From contig NC_080571.1 in assembly GCF_030247185.1 (NCBI RefSeq), positions 207,572,880 through 207,636,879 on the forward strand: 64,000 nucleotides of DNA, read 5' to 3'. Positions within the stretch are counted from its first letter, which is position 1; each line of letters begins with the position of its first letter. The stretch comes from Malaya genurostris (taxonomy: Eukaryota > Arthropoda > Insecta > Diptera > Culicidae). The notes under the pieces were generated by a model. The model ran no database searches. It was not told the origin of the DNA and worked only from the letters and a program-made list of their open reading frames with translations. Positions 27,426 through 40,460 of the stretch are shown here, one piece after another. Position numbers and translations under genes: made by a program.

Positions 27426-27984
27426 GCAAGTCCAAATACATATTTAGAGCGATTATCGAACAAAGGCGAAGGAAAGCGAATGATAATCATTGGCGTTCGT
27501 TGCATTTTTGATATTCTAGCAACATTGTTTCTAAACTCAAAATAGACTGAATGCAGCATCTTTTTCCATCACATTTTGCCCCGTTTCGATTTTATCACGG
27601 TTCGTTCTTGGCAACATAATCGTTCGTATATAACATATATATTAGAAAGATTGCAGTATTTTCACATTCAAAATAATTTAATATTTGTATTGATTTAAAC
27701 TGCTTGTAACAATAATTCTTCAGTTCGTCGAGATCAGTAAATGTGTGTGACAAACAATGTCACTCTTTTTTCTCGTAGATGGTTGAGCCGTTTTTCTCCG
27801 TCTGTGATTCAAATGAAAGGGCTTAGTATTGCATAAAAACTTCTTGTTTTTCAATGATTTGATTTACTCTTGATAAGACATAGATCCGTCTTGAACTGGA
27901 TTTAAATTTGATCAGTATCTAACGGGGAAAACAGGTTGAGAAAATGACATGCGAATGCAACTATGACATAGATTGAAATCTATT

Positions 27985-28660
27985 TTAATCCACCTAGTGC
28001 TGTAATGATGCCTTTTTCATATCAATCATACTATCATATATAATACTGTGGTATTCTTCAAAATAATTATCGTCGATTCTTGAAGGAATAACTGGAATCG
28101 CTTTGTTTAGCTATCTACTGATAATGACTATCGAATGGAGTTGTTTAGAGGCCAGTTTAGATAATTTTTCAAGTGTTTGTTTCGCTCATTTAAGTGATGG
28201 TATAAAAATTTTAACACACTTTACCCTATAATTCCGAAACCGGAAGTCGGATCCAGATGAAATACATGTGTTGTGTATAGAATCATAAAATCTCTTATTC
28301 AAATCTAAGTTTGTAAAAATCGGTCTCGCCATCTTTGAGCAAAATTAGTACACATATTTTCATTTTTTTGCACATTTTACCCTATAACTCCGAAACTGGA
28401 AGTCCTGTCCAAACAAAATTCAAAAAATTTATATGGGATCACAAGACATTTCATTTGGATCTAAGCTTGTGAAAATTGGTTCAGCCATTTCCAAAAAAGG
28501 TAGTACAAAAAAAACATTACATACACTCATACACTCACAGACATTTTGCTATTCGACGAACTGAGTCGAATAGTATATGACACTCGGCCCTACGGGCCTC
28601 AGTTCCAAAGTCGGTTTTCATAATGATTGCATAACTTTTTTATATGACGCGATTTTTTAT
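27985..28660 (+). repeat. Degenerate interspersed repeat, family F1, copy b
   Basis: Starts 'ttttaatccacctagtgctg', contains 'catatcaatcatactatcat', two 'ccgaaac(c)ggaagtc' blocks and 'gtgaaaattggttcagcc', and ends in 'cgacgaactgagtcgaatag' plus 'gacactcggccctacgggcc'. Same order as copies at 12590 and 58155. The following 800 bp (28661-29480) has no supportable feature. Confidence 0.65.
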
Positions 28661-29481
28661 ATCTATACGCGACCCATTGTTTTTCATTCAATTAATTAAA
28701 ATTGAGCAAACCGCATTCTACAAGGAATGCCGGATTATCAAATTACTCGATAGTCGACTATACTGCCATCGATAGTCTGAATTATTAATCGTATACTCGA
28801 TTGATTGTTCGATTATTATTATTGGATTTTTCGAATTATTCGATGTTTAATAATCGTTTATCAGTTTCTAACAAATCGATCAAATTTCATCGATCGACAC
28901 TTCGACACACCTACATTCAACTTGAAATTATTGACGTGCTACCTCAGACTAAAAGACAGGACGCTCATAATCATTTTAACGGTCATTTTAAACATTCCTT
29001 TAGTAGGGACAGTACTCGAATATGTCATGATGGCGCCACGTTACCCTAAAAAAATCCAGTCTGTCATCTAGACTGTGTTTATTTTTTTTATTTACCAATA
29101 GAGTTGCCATTCATACAGAATTACCTGTAATGTAAAGATTTGTATACGTCCTTGCGATTTGATGCAGGATACAGACTTAAGTCGTCGCTTAATACATGTT
29201 GCCAAAACTAAATACAGAATTGTTTCTACTTCTCATCCTACAACACAATACAAATTCGAAACCATATTTCGTTACGATATTTTCTTGCAGCAACTTAATT
29301 TCGGGTGATAATTACCAATACATTCAAAAATAGCCTAGATGACTACAAGTTCATTTTACATCGGGTCCGATAGTGAACTTTTTAAACAATCCGGGCGAAT
29401 ATTACATAGTGCTATGTCTGTTAGTCTGATGGCGCTAGTTTTATTGCAGTAGCTGAGTAGTGTTTGGCCATGTTTAAATGT

Positions 29482-30105
29482 AACTAATCGAAATTTTTGC
29501 GCGATATGTGACAATGGATAAAACATGGATTCATCACTTCAAACGAGTGTCATCTGAGTGGATAGTAACTGGTGAACCTCGCCCAAAGCGTCCGAAAGCA
29601 CAACAATCGGCTGGAAAGGTTATGGCCATGGTATTTTGGGATGTGCGTGGTGTAATATTCATCGACTATCTCGAGAAAGGAAATACCATCAACAGTGAAT
29701 ATTATATAGCGTTATTGAAGCGTTTGAAGTCTGAAATAGCATAGAAACGATCGCATATGGCAAAGAAAAAATCGTCGATGTTTCATCAAGACAACGCACT
29801 GTGTCACAAGTCAATTAAAACAATGGCAAAACTACATAAATTGAAATTCGAATTGCTCCCACATACACCGTATTCGTCAGATTTGGCTCCCAGCGACTAC
29901 TGGCTGTTCGCAGACCTGAAAAACATGGTCGGCGGTAAGAAATTTCACCCGAATGAACAGATTATCGCTGAAATTGAGGACTATTTTGAGTGGTATTGAA
30001 ATGTTAGAGCTGCACTGGAAGGATGAGTTCTTGATGAGTTAATTTTGAACCAAAAAATCGTGTTCTTTTTGTTAGGCCCCGAGCTTTTTAGCCCATGTGT
30101 GACAT
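29482..30105 (+). pseudogene. Mariner (DD34D) transposase, 5'-truncated
   Basis: Reads 'RYVTMDKTW' with the first catalytic Asp, 'HQDNALCHKS' with the second, and 'SSDLAPSDYWLFADL' with the third. I count 34 residues between the last two, as expected for mariner. A stop at 29742-29744 splits the frame. The HTH domain and the 5' TIR are missing. The probable 3' end is 'ccgagctttttagcccatg' near 30079-30097. Similar in wording to irritans-type mariners, but it is inactive. Confidence 0.88.
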
Positions 30106-30544
30106 GGCTCCACTAGCGTAATCAGGTTTTTGAATGAAAGCTAGGTGGAAAACATTCTGGTATTTTTTCTGTTCACAGTAATAGCAGGAATAACTAAAAT
30201 TTCACAACAATAGGTGAATAAATGAAAGTTTTCTATTGTTCAATAAATCCTTTTTTTGCGAGCATGGCGCCCTCAGGCGAGTCCGCCTCGAATTTCGTAC
30301 ATAGAAGTAGGGGAGAGATATATCAAATTCGTGTGCACCAGAATAATATAGCAGCACTGCGTATCCATACAATTGACATGATATGTTGAATGTGATGCCG
30401 TGCGATGGCGCTGCTGAACTGAAGATTGATTTCGCTCCAAGCTGACAGGGTCTGATTGAAACAAAACAGTTTTTGCTTACTTAAAATATTTTGGAAAAAA
30501 AATTGTTTTCTTCGACATAATGTAAATAAACACTTCACGTTAAG

Positions 30545-31572
30545 AGTAGGGGAAAGTGTTTGGTTGCCGGCACCCCACCGTAACTTCGGACAGAAAGCAG
30601 ATAGCGTCATTCAGACAAATACCATGTGTGTAATAGCTGCACGCTGTTTTTGTGCCGAATACCGAAGAAAACAGACGCTTGTGCTTTTTGCTGCGTTTAA
30701 AATAAATTTTAATTGCGTGAAATGCAATACAAAACTTTTGTCTGACTTCTTCTATAGTATCATGAATTGAAGAGCGTCAATTGGAAAGGTGAGTGGATTG
30801 AATATTTATGAGGTGAAATCGATCTATTTAATACCGGATACTATCAAAATTTTCGCAACCAAAGATTTGTTTTGTTATTTTCAAAATGTCTACTAATTTC
30901 GGTTACCGGCCCCCATTTTTTCGACGAACCGTGAAAGTGATATGCCGGCTGCTGTCGAGACAAAGAAGCCCAAGGTTTTGGCCAAACATTTAGCTGCTCA
31001 TACAGCAGATGCTCCGGCTAAGAAAATAACGTGGAAGATCGGCCAAATCAACACCAAAAGGCGCCACCATCCAAATCATCGATCAAGAGAGCCAAGGCGA
31101 AGTCACCATTAGACAATGAAGACTTTTGTCCAAAACGCCTCCGAAAAGAATGACGCCCTTATTCTGAATAACGTCGTATCGATTTTAGGATCGTATTTCA
31201 TTTGTATTCCTAATAATGCTAGCAAAATCAAAGGTACCTAGGATTCGAAAAATCAATACGTCGTTATTCAGAGTAAGGGCGTAAATTCCGTTTTTTCTTT
31301 GAATAATTGCAGTCTTTATTTATATTTTTCCATTTTAGCGAAATTTCTTGGGGTGCCGGCAACCGAACACCTTTTTTGAAATGGCCAAAATTTATCGCTT
31401 TACCAAATTGATAATTTTTTTTAATCAAATGAATTATCTTTTGATTTATTAATCAGTTGTTAGCTAGGTATTCTAGCCGTTCATTGATGTATAGATGTCC
31501 GCATAATGTGCACGAAGTCAGAAAAAAGCTTGAAATAAAAGGGTGCGTATAACCGAACACTCTCCCCTACTA
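30545..31572. mobile_element. Non-autonomous TIR element, about 1 kb, AGTAGGGGAGAG termini
   Basis: Left end 'agtaggggaaagtgtttggt' and right end 'accgaacactctcccctact' are inverted copies over about 20 bp with few mismatches. Inside lies a short basic frame from ATG 30942 (MPAAVETKKPKVLAKHLAAH, about 60 codons) that I cannot assign, and a nested small palindrome (31153-31282). A partial copy of the terminus ('agtaggggagag') is at 30307. No transposase, and no clear target duplication. Confidence 0.65.
31153..31282. mobile_element. Nested MITE, 130 bp
   Basis: 'acgcccttattctgaataac' at the left pairs with 'gttattcagagtaagggcgt' at the right, with the inverted match continuing through 'gtcgtatcgatttt'. 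It sits inside the 1-kb TIR element. I did not find a target duplication, so the class is unclear. Confidence 0.7.
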
Positions 31573-32349
31573 TTGCGATGATGTCAAAGCTAATTTATCG
31601 CAATTATTGTATTAGTGAAATTTCGCTTTTTGTACAATAGCTTCAACGATACGTGTTCGGATCACGATAAATAAACCAATTTTTTGAAGCAGTTTTCTTG
31701 TAGCGCAGCTCAAACTGTAAATTGTGTATTTATTAGTAACGATTATTTTAGAAAAAGGTGTGAAATCTTACAGAAAATAGTCTTCTATCTAGCACGTGAT
31801 CCTTAACTCGTAGACCGTACTGTTATTTATCAAACCATAGCTTTTAGGATTAAATTTTAGTTTTTTAGATTCATTTCATACTTTATAACTTACTTCTTGA
31901 AACTCGAGATAATTCAACGAATAGATGTAGGTATTCGTTCTTATAATTCTTTTAACACTTCTCCGCAATCAAATTACCAAATGAAACTTTTCGCACCTCG
32001 CTCGACGCTGAACTAAACTTTTTATTCTGACACTTTCTATCTGCAAGTTGTCATTCTGACGTTCAATCAATATGGCTTTCCTACATGTCAATTTCTACTG
32101 TTCAGTGGTGCCAACATCCCCCGACCCGTACTTCTTGGTCATGTCCGTGGACTGGACAGATTTACGTCTAATTTCTAGCGCCGCCAACTTAGATAACGAC
32201 CGCCTAAATCTTCCCTTATTCGTTTTAACCATAACTTGTCGGACGGAACATGTTCGTCATGCCATTTTGTCCGATGATTAATAGTTGGGAGATACTCCTT
32301 CAGCCACCTTGACCAAAGTTGGTCTGCTAAGTGCTGGGATCTCTTATAA

Positions 32350-33141
32350 TCATCTCAAAAAATGATTTGGAGTGATCGAAGCCGATTCAGCTGACTCTTG
32401 GAGGATGTATGTTGGAGGACGTGAATTGATTATATCCTCAGCCTCTAACAGGGTCGTAAGCAAGACTTCGTCCGTCAATCGTCTACCGTCATCAAAAACC
32501 TTCAACGCCTCCTTAACCGACCTAACGAGTCTTTCCCAACAGCCTCCCATATGAGGGGCGACTGGTGGATTAAAATTCCAACGTGTTCTCGCGTCGGTGA
32601 AGACTTCAGCGCAGTCGTATTGAATTTGCTGGACGTGGCGGATTTCTTTACTTGCTCCGATTAGATTAGATCCATTGTCCGAGAAAATTTCGCTAGGAAA
32701 TCCTCTACGGTAGATAAATCGGCGAATCGCCATTATACAAGACTGTGTTGTTAAACTATGTGAAACTTCTAGATGAACCGCTCTAGTCGTTAAGCACGTA
32801 AACAGTGCAATCCACCGTTTCTCTGTTCTTCTTCCAGCGGTGACGTAAATGGGTCCCAGATAGTCCAACCCAACGAAACTGAATGGTCGCCGAAACGGCG
32901 TTAGACATTGTATTGGAAGCGGAGCCATTTTTGGAATCACGGGTTTACATGTGTGGACTTTACACCACAAAAAAATCTTCATTACCATTTTGACAGCAGC
33001 TCGAAGACGCGGTATATAAAAACGTTGCCGAATTTCATTTACGACAGTTTCTCGGTTACCGTGTCCGAATTTACGATGATAGTGATCAATCAGTTTTTCT
33101 GTTAAAGGATGTCGGTCGGGAAGTATTACTGGAAATCGCAT
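32350..33141 (-). pseudogene. Bel-Pao integrase domain
   Basis: A 263-codon open segment. An H..H..C..C zinc-binding N-terminus is present (HYHRKFGHGN ... FLWCKVHTCK), then the catalytic core with Asp in 'FVGLDYLGPIYV', Asp in 'SDNGSNLIG' and Glu in 'GGCWERLVRS'. The segment ends 'SASITPNHFLR'; the usual C-terminal part is missing or out of frame. It follows the RT-RNase H segments in the order protease/RT-RNase H-integrase expected for Bel-Pao. Frame is lost between 33141 and 33425. Confidence 0.9.
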
Positions 33142-33424
33142 TTCAAAGGGTAAAATTCAACTTTGGCAGTTCTTCCATCCATTCTAATTATATCAGAATC
33201 GATAAGAATTGGCGTAAGTTTTGCCAATGGACTGTTTCGCTCCATCTTGACGTGTTTCGCAACCGGAAATCTCGATTTTTAATCAATATTTTCAGTTCAT
33301 CTGGGAAGGCGTCACGTTGAGCCATGCAAAGTAAAACTTCTTCAGCTTTTCTATACTCCTCGTGATTTAAACCCGTTCTAATGGCTGGAACTTCTTGAAG
33401 GATAGCTTTTCTTACCGTTGCTGT

Positions 33425-34057
33425 CTATTGCAAAGTAGCAATTGGACGCTTTAGCACTTTAGCTTTGCAGTTGGTCACGAAACGAATAACGCAAGCAATT
33501 GTTCTTACTAAAATATTCCAACGAGAGATTCTTGATGGATCTATAAAGAGTTGTTGAAACTCAATATCGTGATAAAGAAAATATGGTCGAAGCTCATCAA
33601 CTACCTCTGCTGGCGGTAATTGCATCGGGAACCAATCACTGTCGGGTTGTATTTGAGGCCCTCTTCCCCATTTGATGAGAACGTCAGCTATATTATATTT
33701 GGTTGGCAGCCAACGCCAGTCCGTGATATTCATGTTAGTGAAAATCTCACCTATTCTGAACGCCACAAATTGTTTATACTTTCGTTGATCAGACTGTATC
33801 CACGAAAGTACCGTCGAGGAATCAGACCATAGAAAACATTTCTTTATATCCAGCGAATGACTCTCTTTTATTGTGTTCAACAATCGCGAACCAAGGACGG
33901 CCGTCTGGAGTTCTAATCGGGGAACGGTGAGTTGTTTCAAAGGAGCTACCTTGATCTTAGCCATGACCAACGCACAACGTGGTCCCTTTTGAGTTTGAGT
34001 TCTGAAGAACGCAACGCAACCATATGCAGACTCACTTGCATCCACAAATATGTGCAA
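33425..34057 (-). pseudogene. Bel-Pao RNase H-like domain
   Basis: Begins immediately after the stop at 34058-34060 and in the same frame: 'LHIFVDASESAYGCVAFFR' carries the first RNase H Asp, and 'CFLWSDSSTVLSWIQSD' the later acidic site. 210 codons to a stop at 33425. The RT and this segment are separated by a single TAG codon only. Confidence 0.88.
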
Positions 34058-35746
34058 CTAGAGAGAGTTTAAGTATGCAGGAAGAGCATCTTTGAAGTAA
34101 AACCGAGGTATCCTGATTGTCTCGACTAATGGAAACAAGCTGGTCCATTGTACCCACTTTCCGTAGGAATTGTCGTCGATTGTTTCATCCCAAGCACATC
34201 CCAACCGCCACAAATATTGAATGCTCATTTTTCCAAACACAGTAAAAGAAGCTAACAATCCCAACGGATCAAACATACTCATGACAATGCTTAGCACCGC
34301 TCTTTTCGTCGGACAATTTTCACCGTATACAAACGGTCGTAGCTCCTCGCGCAATTCGGTGGAAAACATAAATATGTCGTCCCTTGGGTCCCAAATAATA
34401 CCGAGGACTCTTTCGTGTTCTGTTTGTTTGTCACGGTTGAAATGTATCTGCTCAGCATTTGTACAGTTACCTAGTTGTCTTAGAAATTCCGGTTCATTGG
34501 AAAGCCAATTTCGAATGACGAATCCTGCTTTGGCGTGCACGTACTTGACCTGTTTTGCCCTCGTTACCGCTTCATCGATTTCTGTGCTGTCGAAATAGTC
34601 ATCGACATAATGTTTATTAATTATGGCGTCTGCCGCATCTGGGTATCGTTCAGCGTAATAAGCAGCATTCAAATTCTTTATGAACTGTGCAGAGCTTGGC
34701 GAGCAAGTAGATCCGAAAGTGACTACCTGCATAACGTATACATTCGGTCGTGCTTGAGGATTCGTTCGAAAAAGGAAGCGTTGAGCGTTCTGATCTATGC
34801 ATCGTATTTGGAGTTGGTGGTATATTTCTTTTATGTCCCCACCAAATCCAACTTGTCGCTCACGAAAACGATTTATAACCGTTGGTAGACATGTGAGAAA
34901 ATCGGGCCCTTTTAACACCATCGAGTTCAAAGAGACGCCTTCCACTGAAGCGGATGCGTCCCAAACCAGCCTAATTTTTCCTGGTTTCTTCGGATTTACT
35001 ATAACGTTTATAGGTAAATACCATACTCTGGAGGCATTTGTTTTTTCGAGCTCATCATTCGTGAGTTTCCGTGCGTATCCTTTCTCTTGATAATCAATTA
35101 TTTGCTTCCTTACATTTGCCTCAAGTACAGGATCTTTTGACAATTTCCGTTCAAGAAATTTTAATCTTTTCATCGCCATAGGGAAACTGTCCGGAAAAAC
35201 AACATCATCTTGCTTCCACAGCAACCCAGTAACGAATCGATCACCTGCCCGTCTAGTGGTTTTTTCGACTAGTTCTCTTGCCCTACGCTCTTTTTCAGAT
35301 ATTGTTAGAATAGTTACCGCAATACCTATGTCTTCTACAGCATAATGACTTTTAAGGAGATCATGCAACTCTTGATTAGATACTTTATTACAAGCGTGGT
35401 GAGCACTGAAAATTTCTTGTGGTTCTTCTTTGTCCTGTGGGCTGTAAACTGTCCACCCTAACTTTGTTCTGACAGCGATTGGTTCGCCGGGCTTTCCTAC
35501 TCTAGAATCGATGGGAGCGTATACGTGCAGATGCTTCAATCCTGTCAAAATTTTGGGCACACCATACTGGTAGTCTGTAACGGGTAGTCCTTGAAAATGC
35601 TTATATTTAGCAGCAACATCTGCGAAGCGCAAAGTCTGATGGGGAAGCTGAAGTTTTTCTACTGTATGTACGTTTTGTAACTCAAAATATTGCGTGGAAG
35701 TCTTTCCAGATATTGATAAATGTAGACACTGAGAATCCTTTTCCAA
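34058..35746 (-). pseudogene. Bel-Pao reverse transcriptase and A17-associated region
   Basis: 562 open codons. The N-terminal part ends the DUF1758/protease-associated region ('VRTKLGWTVYSP'), the RT palm carries 'GGDIKEIYHQL' and the catalytic 'YVDDYFDS' at about residues 380-387, and the Peptidase_A17-type region has 'MFDPLGLLASFTVFGK' at about 490. The gag and true protease portions are not found upstream, and I see no LTR on either side, so this is a truncated copy. Only one stop separates it from RNase H, so it decayed recently. It lies downstream of the host exons at 36431-38075 on the same strand, probably in an intron. Confidence 0.9.
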
Positions 35747-35814
35747 TCTGGATACTCTAATAGTCTCCAGTTCTAGATATTTAGAAATTTTTTTCTTGTT
35801 TTGATCAGAGATTT

Positions 35815-36150
35815 TAACCTTAGACCCTTATTACCGGCGTCACTACATGGTGCAAACCAAGTGAAGTGACTGTGACCCTTATTATGGGTATCACTTCACG
35901 GTGGAAATCAAGTGAAGTGAATGTAGGTCCTTATTACGGAAGTCGCTTCTGAGACAAAAGTAATTACTTGAATGAAATTGATGTGATTATGAACATCACG
36001 CCACCAACATTTTGTTGAAAAAATTAGTTGTTTCCACCACAGTGATCACTTCACTATGCGTGATACCGGTAATAGGTAAAATCAAGTGAAGTAACATGTA
36101 AGTGAAGTGAAGGTGAAAGTGGAGTGAGAACGGTAATAAGGGCCTTAAGG
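35815..36150. mobile_element. MITE with CCCTTATTACCG termini
   Basis: 'accttagacccttattaccg' at the left and 'cggtaataagggccttaagg' at the right are inverted copies. Internally 'aagtgaagtga' and 'cccttatta' recur several times in both orientations. About 330 bp, no ORF. Exact ends and target duplication are ambiguous because the flanks are themselves palindromic. Confidence 0.65.
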
Positions 36151-36430
36151 TCATTCGCTTCTTCGGACCAGATAAACTTCAGAATAAGGGTGACTATGTG
36201 CGGCGTTGGGAATTGAACCCAGCTTTGTAGATAGAAATAAAACAAATGAACGGTTATGTTATTCATAATTTATGAAAATAAATCTTAAAATGGGTTTCAA
36301 TTACTACAACAATCTGGTTCTACTAGGCCACAATTCACAAGTACTGGATACTTGCGTTCCTCTACCTAATGACCACTCTGTGATTAAAAACGAGACACTC
36401 CCCCTGCAACCTATCACTAGATTAACTCAC

Positions 36431-38075
36431 CATTTTTTTTCCTTCGTAAATCGATAGGACACCGCAGAGCCATCCGGAAGTGTGGCAAAAACGACCTCGG
36501 GATGAAAATCCGTTGGCATTTTCGTCAATTTTTGTTCCAAAGTGTCATCCAAGATGATGTCGTAGGTTTTGGCTCCATCATCGAATTCGTTTACTCGAGC
36601 TAGAGCCCATCTGCTCCGGATCTGCTTGGGTCGCCGGGAGGGTGCTTTCGGTGGACTGCGGTAATGGCTGTTGGCACATGAGGACGATATTCGTTTCCTG
36701 GGTGGTGGAGGTGGTGGTGAATCAGGCACAGTGTTTTCCGGTACGGACTGGCTGGTTTTTATGTTGGCGATGGTACTGTTGGCAAGGTCTTTTTTCAACT
36801 TATCCAGAACTGTGAACGAAAATGTAACCGGTTAACTAAATACTGTGCGAAAAATTATGTCAAAACTAGAAAACATACTTTTACTACCGGAAAAGGATTT
36901 AGTCTTGCTGCCACTATCTGTTGAGTTTGATGGTTTGTACGAACGGAATGGTTTGAATGGTTCCTTGTGTATCGGAGTTGAGGTTTGTGTGCTGCAATTG
37001 AAATGAAATCAAATAACTTTGGCATCATCTACGCATTGTTACTTGATATACGGGCATAATCATAATATTTTGAGGTCCATCATGAAATACTAAATGATTC
37101 GTGTTACATTTCTGAATACTATTTCTTTATTGTATTATTGTATTAGTGCCTTGTCATATTGAAAAAATTAGAAACACTAAATGATTTGAGGAATCATGAC
37201 TGTTTTAGGTATATATTGAATGCTGATATATATTGAATGCTGACCGCACTAAATACCAGCGATTATTATTCTTGGATCCAGATGGAGATGAAATAGATTG
37301 GAGTTAAAAGCGCAAGTTTCAACCGATCAAAACAATCGCTTACCAATGTTATCACTCACCGCTTCTTTGTAGAAATTTTCTCCTCCTTAGAGGATCTTCT
37401 AGAGGAATTTTTCGAATCGACTATTTTATCCTTAGAACCTTCGGGAATCTGATACTCTCCGGAGAAGCAACACGGATCGGCTGGAACGCTTGCTGGTTGA
37501 GAAATGTTGGATGATCTTTTGGAATCTTGAATCGAGCTGCGTGCACTTTCCGTCTTGGGAGATTCCGAAATACTGAGCGGCGCTTTTCTCGAATCATTCG
37601 TAGAATATTTTTCTGAACTCGGGTCACTTTCCCTCCTGGGAGACTCCGTAAAACTGATAGATGTTTTTCGTGATTCATTCGGAGAACTTTTTCCGTAACT
37701 CGGATCACTTTCTCTCCTGCGAGACTCCGTAAAACTGATAGATGTTTTTCGCGGATCGTTCGGAGAACTTGTTTCCGATGACGCTACCGAACCATCGATA
37801 GTTTTCGGTATGTCAAGTGTGCCTTGCGATGCTGAAGAACATCCGTTCTTGGAACCACCAGCACTCACATCGTGACAAGATTTGTACAAATTTAAATCGC
37901 TGATGGACTTTTTGGACCCGATCCTTTCGGCTGCAGCCAGTCTAAATTCCTCTTCCGAAAAACGATTGTATTTGGTTTCAAAAAACTCCAACAAACAATC
38001 GATTCCGTAAAATACACTTTCGTCCAGCGTAGGTCCAAAGAAACGGAGTCTCAAATCGGTAAGGCTTATTTCGTC
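36431..38075 (-). CDS. Multi-exon host gene, internal part of three exons, function not recognised
   Basis: Exons (minus strand) are 38075-37359, 36991-36879 and 36809-36431, joined by 'gtgagtg', 'gtatgttt' and 'gtgagtt' donors and AG acceptors. Phases agree across both junctions, giving about 403 codons. The first exon reads 'DEISLTDLRLRFFGPTLDES', a conserved-looking block to about residue 55, then low-complexity Ser-rich sequence with three copies of an approximately 28-residue repeat (RKTSISFTES..RESDPS). The last exon has a Pro run (PPPPPPRKR), a basic stretch, then 'RSRWALARVNEFDDGAKTYD', which might be a small beta-barrel (Tudor-like) fold; that is a guess. Upstream exons lie beyond 38075 and downstream exons below 36431. 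An alternative first acceptor is at 38102. Confidence 0.72.
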
Positions 38076-38109
38076 CTGTTTTAATGGGAATCGAAAATTT
38101 CGCTGTATA

Positions 38110-39650
38110 CAATGTTAGGCGTTTTTATGTCAATGAAAATTACCATGTGAATTTAATAAGTTGCAAACCAAAATTTAGAACAAAATATCAAATGGAATCT
38201 GCAGTACGCAGATAATTTGAAAAAACAATTTTGAAAACTCGATTGCTTAGATCTAACATGAGCAATAATCAAAAAACAAATCACACACAAACCACCAAGC
38301 CAAGCTCGAAAGAAAAACATGCATTGTTATCCTGGATTTTTTGGCAGCCAGTCAGGAAAGCGATTGAGGAGCTAGTTGTATTCAAAGCGCTGATTAAACT
38401 CGCTTGATCCAAGGATCAGTAGAATGCACGTCGTAAATATCGTTGAGAAATGTTTTCTGTTGATTGTGCGCCAAACTCAGTAAGTTTTAATTACACATAC
38501 TATCCGGACCATACTCGGGATAAAAGCTTCCTGAAAGAAATCTGCGGACATTTGACCTTGCAGTGGGGTTCAGAGAGAAAGTGTGGCTTTAATATGTTAC
38601 AATTTTTGTTACACACGGATCAATGAAGGAGATATATCAACGTCCCCTACCAATCTTACTCAGAAAAATTGTTTAAAGAACAGTGATATAAGTGATCGAT
38701 TTGCAATTAAACAAATTTTAGATTTACTTAACTAGGAATTAATAAAGGAAAGCTATACCAAATTGCGGGCTTAAGCCATACACGAAAATCTGGATGTTTT
38801 TTGTAGCTGTTATTCCCAATTCAAGGATACTGCAAAGAGATTAGGACTTATTGCATCGGGAAGAAACATTTTTGTTATAGCCGACTATCGGGTATATAAC
38901 TAAACCGCTGACTTCAATTAAGATGCTTCTAGCGCACTGTTGGTGAATGAATAATTCTATGGTTCGGAGTTTTTCCTAAATTTAATTTCTGGAGTCTGTG
39001 ATTGCCATAATATATTGTCGTCATGGTAGGAGATAGTTTGCTATAAAATATCAGTTTGCTATAATTCAAAAGATTGTTAACTTTTTGCTGTTGGTGAAGA
39101 AAGCTTTTTGACGAACTCTCAAGCTTTCATGATAAAAAGCTTTTCTGTGACACTTTACTCTTTACACGTTTCTTTTATTCTAATCAATATAGACTAATCA
39201 GAATCCTTTTATGATTTCAGATTTTTTTTTCAAGAAGGGCGAATTTCTCTTATCCTCGAAACAGTTTTGAAAACTCTAAAAAGAAGAAAAAATCATCTCA
39301 ATTGTTTCGTAATTTTTGCACTTCATGTTACATGCTGGCAAACAGAGTGATACTATTAGGGCATACTCAGGAGTGTTACAGTTCTAGATGCATAATTTAT
39401 GCCAGTTTTAAAATTTAAATCTAGAAATTATACCAAGAAAAACTCCAACAGCGTTTTACTCGTGTTTCAAAAATACAAAAAATGAAACGGCAGCGTATAC
39501 TAGTATTAAATTTGACAGTAGAACTGTTCGAATAAATAAAAATAAACCGGCTTGCTGGAGATACATGTGTTTCAGTTTAGCTCTATTATAGATCTCCCAT
39601 ATAAAACTTCCAGCTGCTGGATTTGTTCTTAGGGAACAGGGTGAGACTTT
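38110..39650. other. No supportable feature
   Basis: AT-rich single-copy-looking DNA without long frames, tandem repeats or transposon ends. Probably intron or 5' flank of the 36.4-38.1 kb gene. Confidence 0.4.
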
Positions 39651-40460
39651 TTCGTTTTACCTTTTTACCTTACTCATATAGAAAGGCTATGCAATCGCTG
39701 TGAAACCCGAAACCCGAAACCCGGAGGGCCGAGTGTCATAGACCATTCGACTCAGTTCTACGAGATCACAAAATGTCTGTGTGTGTGACAAATAATGTCA
39801 CTCAATTTTCTTAGAGATTACTGAACCGATTTTCACAAACTCTGATTCAAATGAAAGGTCTTAGGGCCCCATAGACTGCTATTAAATTTTTTCCCGATCC
39901 GCTTCCGGTTCCGGAATTGCAGGGTGATATGCATCAACAAAAGGAAACATAAAAATAGTCACACACGTTTCTCAGAGATGGCAGAGCCGATTGTCACAAA
40001 CTTAGATTCAAATGAAAGGTCTTATGGTCTCATACAATTTTCTTGAATTTCATTTGGATCCGAATTCCAGTTCCGCAATTATAAGGAAATATGTGCAAAT
40101 TTATAAAAAACTGCACACTCAATTTTTTTTTGGAAAGTTCTTAACCGATTTTCAGAAACTAAGAAGCAAATAAAAGGTCTTGAAATTTTTAAATAGTCCT
40201 CGAAAAGTTTATCCAGATCCGACTTTCGGTTCCAATATTACATTGCGACTAGTGGAAATTTTCAATCTCATGAGTATTTTTTCACAAGCGATGGCGAAAC
40301 GAGGTGCATATTTTTATAAAAATTCTTCTAGTAGGCAGATCTTGTTAGTTATGTCGTTTCTAACGCAGTTTCCATCTTAACTACTGTCAAACTGTTTGTT
40401 TGAAGCTAGTTTCGAATCTTAATTTTAACGGTATTGAACTGAAAATCGAGTCAGTTTTGA

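Noticed and set aside
32350..35746. Intact, active Bel-Pao element
   Set aside because: One in-frame stop, loss of frame between RNase H and integrase, no gag and no recognisable LTRs.
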